Assembly (NCBI GenBank): GCA_902556425.1
Contig: CACDWG010000008.1
Location: forward strand, 33,088-97,087
Direction of reading: 5' to 3'
DNA: 64,000 bases
DNA from: UBA4421 sp002704225
GTDB taxonomy: Bacteria; Pseudomonadota; Gammaproteobacteria; Pseudomonadales; Azotimanducaceae
Shown: piece by piece, positions 41,865 to 50,379 of the stretch
Layout of the letters: each line of letters begins with the position of its first letter
How positions within the stretch are numbered: position 1 is the first letter of the stretch
The notes under the pieces: model-generated
Told to the model about the DNA's origin: nothing
Databases searched by the model: none
What the model saw: only the letters and a program-made list of their open reading frames with translations
Translations under genes and position numbers: made by a program

Positions 41865-42927
41865 CCCAACGGACCCTGAAATCAGCAATACCGCCCCAGG
41901 TCGGATGCCTGGACGTCGGACTGCACGAGTCGCGCTGCTGATGAGTGTTGTCGCAGCGACGCTGGCTGGGTATCTCAGCTATACGCTGATTTATCTTCAG
42001 CCAATAGCCGCGCAAGAATACAAGACGCAGCAGGCAATTGAAGTGTTAGAGCAGCGAGTGCTTGCTGAGATGGATACCGCACTGTTGGAAACTCAGCGCG
42101 TGCTGGCAGATTTGACTCTAGACCTTCGGGAAGAAAACCGAGATGTGCAGAGCACATTGGAGAATGCGGTTGCCCAGAGTCTGGCGGAAGCACGAGCAAA
42201 TAAACCAACCACGCCTCGTCAATGGCGGATGGCGGAAGCGGCATTTTTACTGCGTATGGCGAATCATTGGCTGCAGTTTGAGGGCGATATCAACGCCTCG
42301 GTCACGGCTTTGCAGCGAGCTGATGAGGTCTTGTTGGCTATCCAAGCTGGCGGCAAAAAAGGCGAATACGATCTGTTACCGGTGCGATCTGCGTTGGCCC
42401 AAGAAGTGGTTGCGCTCAAAAGTGTGCAACGTGTCGACGTTCAGGGGATCTACTTGCGACTTGGCGCCTTGGCTCAGAGCGTTCCAAGCGTGCGGAGCGG
42501 TCTGACTTTAGAAACCCCGGAAGAAGCCACAATTGCAGCGCAAGCTCCTTCAACCTTGATGGTGATTGCTGACGAGCTCGAAAAATTCGTGCGCATAACC
42601 GACCTCTCTACGCTGACAACCCAGGGCGGTGATGTCTCCACATCTGAGCGTGACCTTGGTCCAGCGGAGATGCTGGCGGCCCGGCGTACGGTTATTGCTG
42701 CCCTAGAACGGGCTCAGCTTGCGGTCTTGCGGGGTCAGGATGATACGTATCAGTTGAGTCTGGAACAGGCACAGGCTGCGGCACAGCGGTTGGCGCCTGC
42801 CTCCGACCCTCAGCTCCGGTCGTTTTTAGGCCAAATATCAGGGTTGGCTGATGAGCCGCTCAATACGCCACTGCCGAAGATAACCGGCTCGTTGGACGCG
42901 CTAAGTCAGCTGATGGAATCATTGTAA
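41854..42927 (+). CDS. hemX: HemX-like membrane protein
   Basis: Inner-membrane protein of the HemX (uroporphyrinogen-III C-methyltransferase-like) family, with no proven enzyme activity. A single transmembrane segment lies near residues 27-48 (VALLMSVVAATLAGYLSY). A long periplasmic coiled coil follows (residues about 55-130, EVLEQRVLAEMDTALLETQ) with a helical domain at the end. RMANHWLQFEGDINASV is the recognisable family stretch. 357 residues. It overlaps hemD by 11 bases and its stop overlaps the hemY start (TAATG), showing one operon. Confidence 0.85.
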   Translation: MADNPTDPEISNTAPGRMPGRRTARVALLMSVVAATLAGYLSYTLIYLQPIAAQEYKTQQAIEVLEQRVLAEMDTALLETQRVLADLTLDLREENRDVQSTLENAVAQSLAEARANKPTTPRQWRMAEAAFLLRMANHWLQFEGDINASVTALQRADEVLLAIQAGGKKGEYDLLPVRSALAQEVVALKSVQRVDVQGIYLRLGALAQSVPSVRSGLTLETPEEATIAAQAPSTLMVIADELEKFVRITDLSTLTTQGGDVSTSERDLGPAEMLAARRTVIAALERAQLAVLRGQDDTYQLSLEQAQAAAQRLAPASDPQLRSFLGQISGLADEPLNTPLPKITGSLDALSQLMESL

Positions 42928-44114
42928 TGCGGTGGCTGTGGGTATTTCTGGCCGCGATTTCCGGCGCATTGGCGGGGGCGACATTGTTGCAAGATCCGGG
43001 TTATGTGATGGTTCGAGCCGGTGATCTTGTTTTTGAAAGCAGCATTGCCGCCGCTGTTCTTTCGTTGCTGCTGGTTGCTATAGCGGCCTTTTTTCTGTCA
43101 TTTGTCGTTCGCCGCACGTTGCAAAGCTTGGGTTTGCTCGGCAAGTGGCGTGTCGCGCGGCAGCAAAGTAAAACGATTGGCGGCTGGCGTCGCGCTGTAC
43201 TCGCTGCCGCTGCCGGGGATTGGTCCACCGCGGCTCGAGCCGTGGATGGTATTTCGATTGAACCCGATCGCCAGCTGGATAGGGCGCTGATTACCGCAAG
43301 GCACCTTGTGCAAAACGACGACCCTCAATCGTTGAACGCCTTGGTTGATCAGATTTCCGCTGAACACCCGCATCTGCTTGCTGAGCTCCAAGTGAGCATC
43401 GCGCGCTGGCAAATTGAAGCTGGGGCCGTGACGGAGGCTTTTGATCGCTTGAGCAATCTGCCTCCCTCCACGCAATGGGCCGGCCTGTATGCTTGGAGCT
43501 GCGTGAGCCTCCATCGTTGGAAGGCTCTTGCTGCCCACTGGCAGCAGGTTGAAAAATATGGGGTGCTTAAATCTGAAGTCTTTCGTCCTCAAATGATCAT
43601 GTTTCGGGCTGGCAAGGCGACGGCAGACAGTGTTGTCGGTCATCCAGGTGGCAAGGCAAACTGGCAAGCAGGACTGAAGGGCTTACCGAAGCAGTGGCGG
43701 GCGGATGCCAACACTCTGGATCTCTGGGCTACCTTTCTCGTTCAGGCTGGCAGAGAGGTGCAAGCTCGGGAGCTGGTACTGCACGCGTTGGCAAAATCAT
43801 GGCAGCCGGTGTTGATCAGGCGCTTGGGCTTGCTCTGTACGATCAAACCGCTGGCGACTGCGGTCGAACAGGCAACGGAACTGCTCACGAAACATCCACA
43901 GGACACTGAATTGCTGTTAGCGGTAGCGCGGTTGCTGCGCGCGGATAACCGGCCCAACGAGGCCAGACGTCATCTGATGTCTGCTGGTAACCGATTGCGA
44001 TCTGACCCTCCTACGAGCGAGGAGGCTGAGGAGCTACGCCAGCTGGTCGCTGGCGAGTTGGGGCAGTTGGCGTTGCTAAACGCCGGTGACGTTGCGAGCC
44101 TATCGGCGCATTGA
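42927..44114 (+). CDS. hemY: HemY-type TPR membrane protein
   Basis: Companion of HemX, not the Bacillus protoporphyrinogen oxidase of the same name. Two hydrophobic segments at the N-terminus (WVFLAAISGALAGATLLQ and SIAAAVLSLLLVAIAAFFLSF) flank the VMVRAGDLVFESS family motif. The rest is a tetratricopeptide-like helical solenoid (AVLAAAAGDWSTAARAV; ALAAHWQQVEKYGVL; TELLLAVARLLRADN). 395 residues. Its last 15 bases overlap the convergent rho gene. Thought to assist late haem synthesis or quality control. Confidence 0.87.
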   Translation: MRWLWVFLAAISGALAGATLLQDPGYVMVRAGDLVFESSIAAAVLSLLLVAIAAFFLSFVVRRTLQSLGLLGKWRVARQQSKTIGGWRRAVLAAAAGDWSTAARAVDGISIEPDRQLDRALITARHLVQNDDPQSLNALVDQISAEHPHLLAELQVSIARWQIEAGAVTEAFDRLSNLPPSTQWAGLYAWSCVSLHRWKALAAHWQQVEKYGVLKSEVFRPQMIMFRAGKATADSVVGHPGGKANWQAGLKGLPKQWRADANTLDLWATFLVQAGREVQARELVLHALAKSWQPVLIRRLGLLCTIKPLATAVEQATELLTKHPQDTELLLAVARLLRADNRPNEARRHLMSAGNRLRSDPPTSEEAEELRQLVAGELGQLALLNAGDVASLSAH

Positions 44115-45362
44115 GTTGAAGAACTCGTCGTTGGTCTTGGTCTCTTTAAGCTTGTCCAAGATGAACTCGATGGCAGCGATATCGTCCATATCATGCAGCA
44201 ATTTGCGCAGTATCCAGACACGCTGAATTTCTTCCTCAGACATCAACAATTCTTCGCGACGCGTGGCCGACCGCCGAATATTGATTGCGGGATAGACACG
44301 CTTTTCGGCAATCTTGCGCTCCAAATGAAGTTCCTGGTTGCCCGTGCCCTTAAACTCTTCGTAGATCACTTCATCCATTTTCGAACCAGTATCGACCAGT
44401 GCCGTCGCGACGATGGTCAGACTGCCACCTTCCTCAACATTTCGGGCGGCACCAAAGAAGCGCTTGGGGCGCTCCAACGCGTGCGCATCGACACCACCGG
44501 TCAGTACTTTACCCGATGAAGGCACAATGGTGTTGTAGGCCCGGGCCAGCCGAGTAATGGAGTCCAGCAGAATAACGACGTCTTTTTTGTGTTCCACCAG
44601 ACGCTTCGCTTTTTCAATCACCATTTCGGCCACTTGAACGTGGCGAGAAGGCGGTTCGTCAAAGGTAGAGGCGACCACTTCACCACGCACCGAGCGCTGC
44701 ATTTCGGTGACTTCTTCCGGGCGTTCATCAATCAACAGTACGATGAGCACCACTTCAGGGTTATTTGAGACAATGGACTGAGCAATGTTTTGCAGAACCA
44801 ACGTCTTGCCGGCCTTGGGTGGCGAAACAACGAGAGCTCGTTGACCCTTACCGATCGGAGCAACGAGATCAACGATACGTGCGGTCAGATCCTCGGTGCT
44901 GCCGTTGCCGCGCTCCAGCTGCAGGCGCTCGTCTGGGAACAGCGGCGTAAGGTTTTCAAATAGAACCTTGTGGGTTTTGCTGTTTACCTCGCTGAAATTA
45001 ATTTCGTCGACTTTGAGAAGGGCAAAGTAGCGCTCGCCGTCCTTGGGCGGCCGGATCTTGCCCGCAATGCTGTCACCAGTACGCAAATTAAAACGTCGCA
45101 CTTGGCTGGGGGATACGTAAATGTCGTCTGGTCCTGCTAGATAGGAACTGTCGGGTGAGCGTAAGAAGCCAAAGCCATCCTGCAAAATTTCCAGTGTGCC
45201 TTCGCCGTAAATGTCTTCGCCATTCTTCGACAGTTTGCGAACGATCGCCGCAATCACTTCCTGCTTTCGAGATCGTCCCACGTTTTCAAGGCCCATCTCT
45301 CTGGCGGTATCGAGAAGTTCGGCGACGGGTTTACGTTTTAAGTCTGATAGGTGCATAGCCAT
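44100..45362 (-). CDS. rho: Transcription termination factor Rho
   Basis: Hexameric RNA helicase that ends transcription. 420 residues, one more than E. coli. The N-terminal RNA-binding domain has DLKRKPVAELLDTAREMGL and EDIYGEGTLEILQDGFGFLR. The ATPase has PIGKGQRALVVSPPKAGKT (Walker A), VVLIVLLIDERPEEVTEM and a QRSVRGEVVASTFDEP-like region with the R-loop (GKVLTGGVDAHAL). Start at ATG 45362 or 45356. The upstream trxA gene is on the same strand, 230 bases away. Confidence 0.97.
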   Translation of the reverse strand: MAMHLSDLKRKPVAELLDTAREMGLENVGRSRKQEVIAAIVRKLSKNGEDIYGEGTLEILQDGFGFLRSPDSSYLAGPDDIYVSPSQVRRFNLRTGDSIAGKIRPPKDGERYFALLKVDEINFSEVNSKTHKVLFENLTPLFPDERLQLERGNGSTEDLTARIVDLVAPIGKGQRALVVSPPKAGKTLVLQNIAQSIVSNNPEVVLIVLLIDERPEEVTEMQRSVRGEVVASTFDEPPSRHVQVAEMVIEKAKRLVEHKKDVVILLDSITRLARAYNTIVPSSGKVLTGGVDAHALERPKRFFGAARNVEEGGSLTIVATALVDTGSKMDEVIYEEFKGTGNQELHLERKIAEKRVYPAINIRRSATRREELLMSEEEIQRVWILRKLLHDMDDIAAIEFILDKLKETKTNDEFFNSMRR

Positions 45363-45555
45363 AGAAGATGAGGACCGTTTGATTAGGTTGGTTATCGCCC
45401 GAAAATTTAGTGCGATGGGATTTGAAAATAGAAAGCGTTTCTGTCTTCAACCGGGTGTGGATCCCGATTTCTCTCAAAAGCCAGAACGAAAAGTCAGTGT
45501 AGAGATTTCATGCCTCGGGTCAAGGCGAAATATTCCGGCTATTTTTGCGCTAAAG

Positions 45556-45583
45556 CCGGCACAAAACCCAAGTCTTGTGCCGG
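45556..45583 (-). promoter_or_regulatory. Hairpin between trxA and rho
   Basis: Perfect nine-base-pair inverted repeat CCGGCACAA / TTGTGCCGG with a ten-base loop. It begins 10 bases downstream of the trxA stop. On the minus strand it is followed by CTTTAGCG, so the T-run is too poor for a standard terminator. It may be a weak terminator, a processing site or an attenuator controlling read-through into rho. Confidence 0.5.
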
Positions 45584-45592
45584 TCAGGTGTC

Positions 45593-45919
45593 TCAGATGT
45601 TGCTGTCGAGAAACGCCTGCAGCTGGGATTTGCTCAGGGCCCCAACCTTCGTTGCTTCGACTTCACCGTTCTTAAACAGCATCAGTGTGGGAATGCCTCG
45701 AATACCGTACTTGGGAGGAGTCCCTTGATTGGCATCAATGTCGAGTTTGCAGATCTTCAGTCGGTCCGCGTATTCACCCGCGATTTCGTCGAGAATAGGT
45801 GCAATCATTTTGCAGGGACCGCACCACTCGGCCCAATAGTCGACCAGTACGGGCTTATCCGCGCCAAGTACGTCTGCTTCGAAACCGTCATCGCTGGTAT
45901 GCACGATGTTATCGCTCAT
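45593..45919 (-). CDS. trxA: Thioredoxin 1
   Basis: Cytoplasmic dithiol reductant. WCGPC active site in VDYWAEWCGPCKMIAPIL and cis-proline in YGIRGIPTLMLF. 108 residues, standard. Placed upstream of rho on the same strand as in E. coli and Pseudomonas. A hairpin lies just downstream (45556-45583). Confidence 0.97.
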   Translation of the reverse strand: MSDNIVHTSDDGFEADVLGADKPVLVDYWAEWCGPCKMIAPILDEIAGEYADRLKICKLDIDANQGTPPKYGIRGIPTLMLFKNGEVEATKVGALSKSQLQAFLDSNI

Positions 45920-46040
45920 GAGCCTTCTCCAGAATTAAAAATCTCAAAATTTCTGTAAAAAATTGTAGCACCGATATTTATCGGCTGTCCTGTTCTTGTG
46001 ATTCTTTGGGCCCCGATCCTACTGGCGGTACAACGCTTTC

Positions 46041-47036
46041 CTACGGCCGCTCGGCTTGCTGTATCAGCCACTGTTTGGCGAAATACGTCAGAACGCCATC
46101 AGCACCCGCACGTTTGAAGCCCAACAACGACTCATCGATCACACTTGCATCGAGCCAACCTTGGTTGATTGCGGCCATGTGCATGGCGTACTCCCCGCTC
46201 ACTTGGTAGGCAAATGTGGGCACTTGAAACGTATCTTTGACCCGGCGAACCACGTCCAGGTAAGGCTGACCGGGTTTAACCATGACCATGTCAGCCCCTT
46301 CTTCGATATCTAGGGCAACTTCATGCAGTGCTTCGTCGCTGTTGGCGGAATCCATTTGATAGGTTTTTTTGTTGCCGGTGGCCAGTGTCGCGGATGCACC
46401 CACCGCGTCGCGGAATGGGCCGTAATAGGAGGAGGCGTATTTCGCTGAGTAGGCCATGATCCGCGTGTTGATGTGCTGGTCGGTGTCCAACTGTTCCCGG
46501 ATCGCGCCCACCCGGCCGTCCATCATGTCGGACGGTGCAATCACATCGGCTCCAGCGGCAGCGCACACCGACGCTTGACGACGCAGCGCTTCTACCGTGA
46601 TGTCGTTTTCCACGTAGTTGTCAGCGTTCAAGATGCCGTCTTGGCCGTGGCTGGTATAGGGATCGAGGGCGGCGTCGGTAATGATGCCAAGATCCGGCAC
46701 GGCCGCTTTAATGGCCCTTACCGCTGTTGGGACCAGTCCTTGTTCATTGTAAGCCTCCGCGCCATCTAGAGTGCGGAGCGTGGACTCAACGTTCGGGAAT
46801 AGTGCGATGGCAGGTAAGCCTAGCTCAAACAGCATTTTGGCCTCTTTAACGGCCAAATCCACGGACAGGCGAGAGATGCCGGGCATTGAGGGAATATCGG
46901 TTTGGGTGTTGGTGCCGTCGATCACAAACATGGGATAAATCAGGTCGTCTGCGCTGACCCGATTTTCGCGCACCAAGCGTCTAACAAAATCCTGTTCGCG
47001 GTTGCGGCGAAGGCGTGTATTAGGGAAACGGCGCAT
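46041..47036 (-). CDS. hemB: Delta-aminolevulinic acid dehydratase (porphobilinogen synthase)
   Basis: Condenses two aminolevulinates to porphobilinogen. ATG 47036 has AGGAG 6 bases upstream; the open frame extends upstream but the added residues are not part of the family. Active-site lysines are in YSAKYASSYYGPFRD and DMVMVKPGQPYLD. The metal loop reads ALDPYTSHGQDGIL, without the cysteines of zinc enzymes, so this is the magnesium-dependent type known from Pseudomonas. Full length at 331 residues. It is distant from hemC/D but in the same 7-kb block. Confidence 0.95.
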   Translation of the reverse strand: MRRFPNTRLRRNREQDFVRRLVRENRVSADDLIYPMFVIDGTNTQTDIPSMPGISRLSVDLAVKEAKMLFELGLPAIALFPNVESTLRTLDGAEAYNEQGLVPTAVRAIKAAVPDLGIITDAALDPYTSHGQDGILNADNYVENDITVEALRRQASVCAAAGADVIAPSDMMDGRVGAIREQLDTDQHINTRIMAYSAKYASSYYGPFRDAVGASATLATGNKKTYQMDSANSDEALHEVALDIEEGADMVMVKPGQPYLDVVRRVKDTFQVPTFAYQVSGEYAMHMAAINQGWLDASVIDESLLGFKRAGADGVLTYFAKQWLIQQAERP

Positions 47037-47074
47037 GCTGGCTCCTGCTGTTTGTGGCGAAGTATAGCGGACTA

Positions 47075-48958
47075 TCAGTCGCCGTTTGGCTGGGTTTCGA
47101 GTTGTTCTACCGCCTCCATCCATTGTTCTTCAATGGACTCCACTGCTTGGCGGAGCTTGCCCGCCCGGCTGAGCAATGTGTTGAGCTCGTCAGGGGGCAT
47201 TTCGCTGTAGGTAGTCTCGTCTGCTAGGGTTTGCTCGATATGTTGCAGATCGGCGGTCGCCCGCTCGAACTGGTTTTCGAGATCCTTCACTTGTTTTCTT
47301 AAATGGGCGAGAGCGCCACGGGATGCCGCCCGCTCTCGACGCTGTTCTTTTTTGGATAGCGTCGAGGATTCAGTCTCGGCAACGCCACCTTCGCTGGGAG
47401 CCATGGATAACCTGCCGGCAGTGTATTCCTCCAAATTGCCCTCATAGCTGTGTAGCGTGCCGTTTTGCACCACCCAAAGATCATCAACAATCTTTTCCAG
47501 CAAATCTCGGTCGTGAGCCACAATCAGTACGGCACCCGCGTAAGCCTGCAGGGCCAACGCTAACGCGTCACGCATATCAAGGTCTAAGTGATTGGTGGGT
47601 TCATCCAGCACCAGTAAGGCCGGTTTTTCGGCAGCCAATTGGGCCATGACGAAGCGGGCTTTTTCACCCCCGGATAGGCTGCGAATCGGACGCGTAATCA
47701 TCAACGAGTTGAAGCCCCAGCCCCCCAAATAATCGCGGCACTGCTGTTCCGAAAAATCTTTACGTAGCTCGCTCATGGCTGCGAACGCTGTGTTATTGGA
47801 GTCCAAGGCCTCCAGTTGATGCTGGGCAAAATAACCGATGGGAGAGTGCGTGCCGCGCTGCAACTCGCCCTGTTGGGGCTGTAGGTCGCCGACAATGGCT
47901 TTGAGTAAGGTGGATTTGCCGGCGCCGTTGGCACCCAACACACCGATTCGGGCACCGGGTAAAATTGTCTGGCCCACGTTGCGTAAAATTGTGGTGTCGC
48001 CGTAACCCAAGTCGAGATTGCGAAACGAGAATAAGGGGTTCGAGACCTTGTCAGGATCGGCGAAACTCACCCTGTACTCCGAATCAACATGCAGCATGGC
48101 CTGAGTGCGCATTTTTTCCAGCGCCTTGATCCGGCTTTGCACCTGTTTTGCCTTGCTCGCCTTGGCCCGAAATCGATCCACAAACTGTTGGATGTGGGCT
48201 ACTTGGGCCTGCTGTTTTGTCGCCATGGCCTGCTGGCGCTCAAGCTCCTCGGTGCGCAAACGCTCAAAAGCGGTGTAGTTGCCCTTGTAAAAATGCGCCT
48301 GCTCGCCGGATAAGTGCAGCACATGATCCACCGTATGATCGAGGAATGTCCTATCGTGAGCGATGATCAACAAGGCACCGGGAAACTGACGCAGCCAATT
48401 TTCCAGCCACAGGATGGCTTCAAGATCCAAGTGATTGGTGGGCTCGTCCAGCAACAACAAATTCGATGGCGACATCAAGGCTTGGGCAAGGTTCAGGCGT
48501 ATGCGCCAACCGCCAGAAAAGCTTCGATAGGGCTGCTCGACCTGTTCCGGGGAAAACCCTAATCCATAAAGAATTTCGCCTGCTCGAGATCTTGCTTGGT
48601 AGCCGCCCAGATCATCAAGGTCTGAATACAGCCCGGCGATCTTTTCCGGATCTTCAGTCTCAGCAATCTGTGCCTCGACCTGCCGCAGAGCGCGATGACC
48701 ATCCATCACAAAATCGATGGCGAGTCGGTCTGTTGCCTCAACCTCCTGCGCCATGTAGCCGACCTGCCAATCATCGGGGTGCTGAATATCGCCCTGGCTG
48801 GCCTCGAGTTTCCCCAAAAGTAGGTTGAATAGAGTCGATTTGCCGACACCGTTGCGGCCTACGATGGCCACTTTTTGGCCCGGATAGACAACCAGATTTA
48901 AATCAGCGAATAGCCGATCTTCACCTCGTTCAAAGGTCAGGTTCTGAACTTGCAGCAT
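47075..48958 (-). CDS. ABC-F family ATPase (YheS-like)
   Basis: Soluble twin-ATPase protein acting on ribosomes, not a transporter. ATG 48958 gives 627 residues; the longer frame overlaps the ParA-like gene and is not expected. First domain: Walker A VGRNGVGKSTLFNLL, signature SFSGGWRIRLNLAQAL, Walker B LLLLDEPTNHLDL. Linker: QFVDRFRAKASKAKQVQSRI. Second domain: LGANGAGKSTLLKAI, SLSGGEKARFVMAQL and LLVLDEPTNHLDLDMRDAL. A C-terminal coiled coil (ALAHLRKQVKDLENQFERA) ends the protein. The length and linker match E. coli YheS more closely than Uup or EttA. Confidence 0.92.
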   Translation of the reverse strand: MLQVQNLTFERGEDRLFADLNLVVYPGQKVAIVGRNGVGKSTLFNLLLGKLEASQGDIQHPDDWQVGYMAQEVEATDRLAIDFVMDGHRALRQVEAQIAETEDPEKIAGLYSDLDDLGGYQARSRAGEILYGLGFSPEQVEQPYRSFSGGWRIRLNLAQALMSPSNLLLLDEPTNHLDLEAILWLENWLRQFPGALLIIAHDRTFLDHTVDHVLHLSGEQAHFYKGNYTAFERLRTEELERQQAMATKQQAQVAHIQQFVDRFRAKASKAKQVQSRIKALEKMRTQAMLHVDSEYRVSFADPDKVSNPLFSFRNLDLGYGDTTILRNVGQTILPGARIGVLGANGAGKSTLLKAIVGDLQPQQGELQRGTHSPIGYFAQHQLEALDSNNTAFAAMSELRKDFSEQQCRDYLGGWGFNSLMITRPIRSLSGGEKARFVMAQLAAEKPALLVLDEPTNHLDLDMRDALALALQAYAGAVLIVAHDRDLLEKIVDDLWVVQNGTLHSYEGNLEEYTAGRLSMAPSEGGVAETESSTLSKKEQRRERAASRGALAHLRKQVKDLENQFERATADLQHIEQTLADETTYSEMPPDELNTLLSRAGKLRQAVESIEEQWMEAVEQLETQPNGD

Positions 48959-49008
48959 GAGTACTTTCGTAAGGGGTTTGGGCGAGTGCCGGTTCGAAAC
49001 GGTCGCGT

Positions 49009-49761
49009 CTAAGCTTTTCTCTGCTTTTCGCTGCTTCGCGTGGCGGCAGATGCTCTGGGAGCGGCCAATGGCGCTGCAGGAAGCCGAGTTTCGATCTGGT
49101 TTTTCGCGTTCTGCGCGATCCAGCCCATCAACATGCGCCAAGCCTTAAATTCCTTACGTGCCGCGCGGTTGTGCTTCATCTCCATCACACCTTGACCCTT
49201 GTCGCCTGCGTCAGCATAGACAGGTGATTCACGAAACTCCGCCACGGCTGGCACGTTGGAACAGCTCAAAAAATGCTGCAGCTGCTGCTGGCCGGTCAGG
49301 TTGCCGTTGACTCGATTGCTGACCACGGCAATGGGTCGCGGTCGCGCTCGCCAAACACGTTGGGTCATCAGCTGCGTAATGAAATGCTCTCCTGCTCGAA
49401 TATCCCAAGCAGAGGGCAACATAGGGACCACAATCACATCGCTATGCTTAAGCAAGGCTTCGAATTCGGATTGCAGCGCCAGCTTGGTGGAAATGCCGGG
49501 TGCGGAGTCATAGACGCAAACGTCATAACTGCGGGTATTTGCGGATTCGATGTTTTTGGGATCGGGACAAAAGCGCAGGTCGATAGGGCAAAGATCTTCA
49601 CTGCGAGATTCGGCCCAGTGCCGGGCACTGGCTTGGGGATCGCAGTCGTATAAGCCAACGCTCAAGCCTGCATTTGCGTAGGCGGTGGCCAGATTGGTGG
49701 CCACGGTCGTTTTACCGCAACCACCCTTGCTGTTTACAACCAAAATATTGAGATCTGCCAT
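49009..49761 (-). CDS. ParA/MinD-like P-loop ATPase
   Basis: Deviant Walker A NSKGGCGKTTVATNL at the N-terminus, followed by GLYDCDPQASARHWAESR, a DSAPGIS Walker B-like segment and a PMLPSAWDIRAGEHFI helix. About 250 residues, ATG 49761. The last 30 residues are Ala/Arg-rich and basic (PLAAPRASAATRSSEKQRKA), possibly for nucleoid binding. No parB-like gene is adjacent, so it is not the chromosomal parAB pair. Such orphan ParAs often position other cargo; which cargo is unknown here. Confidence 0.82.
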   Translation of the reverse strand: MADLNILVVNSKGGCGKTTVATNLATAYANAGLSVGLYDCDPQASARHWAESRSEDLCPIDLRFCPDPKNIESANTRSYDVCVYDSAPGISTKLALQSEFEALLKHSDVIVVPMLPSAWDIRAGEHFITQLMTQRVWRARPRPIAVVSNRVNGNLTGQQQLQHFLSCSNVPAVAEFRESPVYADAGDKGQGVMEMKHNRAARKEFKAWRMLMGWIAQNAKNQIETRLPAAPLAAPRASAATRSSEKQRKA

Positions 49762-49849
49762 AGTGATCCAAAACCCGAGGCCCACCGGCGAGCTATGAAA
49801 ACCGGTGTTGCCAAAATCAAAAGGGCGAGAAATATAGCAGTGTATGTAG

Positions 49850-49875
49850 GGGTGGCACCAGTGGCGGTGTCACCC
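49850..49875 (-). other. Inverted repeat downstream of dsbB
   Basis: GGGTGGCACC / GGTGTCACCC, ten base pairs with one mismatch that becomes G.U in one RNA orientation, loop AGTGGC. It lies 16 bases past the dsbB stop on the minus strand. No T-run follows, so it could be a 3'-end stabiliser or weak terminator. Confidence 0.45.
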
Positions 49876-49890
49876 GGTCATAGACGCCTT

Positions 49891-50379
49891 CTATCGTAAG
49901 CTTTGGCGTAGCTGCATAACGCTGGCAAAAAGCAGCAGGCTGAAGCCGAGCAAGGACCAGCCCGCAATGCTCATCAGGGGAATAACATCGTGGATCACGG
50001 CGCAGTCCCCAGTACCGGAAGTCATCGCGACCAACAGGTCACCCAGCGGAAAGGCATCAATCATATAAGACAAATCGGGCCCACAGCTTGGCACCTGATC
50101 CGCTGGCAGGCTTTGCAGCCAGAGCTGCCGAATGGCGAATCCTCCGCCCACCATGGCGCATAGGGCGCTGACTAACGGGTAGATACCCCATCGAGGGTTA
50201 TGAGACAGGCCAATCCAGGCGACGATGCCGGTCAAGGCAAACCAGATGCGCTGCATCATGCACAGGGGGCACGGGGCGAGCCCCAGAGCAAATTCGACCA
50301 GTAGCCCAATGCAGAGGATTCCGCCCGCGCCTAGGCAAATCCAAGTCGCCCACTGTTCTGTTTTCAAACTATTTTTCAT
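49891..50379 (-). CDS. dsbB: Disulfide bond formation protein DsbB
   Basis: Inner-membrane protein that reoxidises DsbA and passes electrons to quinone. 162 residues with four membrane helices. The first periplasmic loop has the CxxC in LAPCPLCMMQRIWF, and the second loop has the cysteine pair in PSCGPDLSYMIDAF and GTGDCAV. ATG 50379 overlaps the stop of the preceding oxidoreductase gene (TGATG), giving coupling. The partner DsbA gene (6554-7246) is 43 kb away and has an unusual CIHC active site. Confidence 0.93.
   Translation of the reverse strand: MKNSLKTEQWATWICLGAGGILCIGLLVEFALGLAPCPLCMMQRIWFALTGIVAWIGLSHNPRWGIYPLVSALCAMVGGGFAIRQLWLQSLPADQVPSCGPDLSYMIDAFPLGDLLVAMTSGTGDCAVIHDVIPLMSIAGWSLLGFSLLLFASVMQLRQSLR

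Noticed and set aside
48959..49141. Upstream extension of the ABC-F protein
   Set aside because: It overlaps the ParA-like gene and carries no ABC-F sequence; ATG 48958 begins at the first conserved residues.
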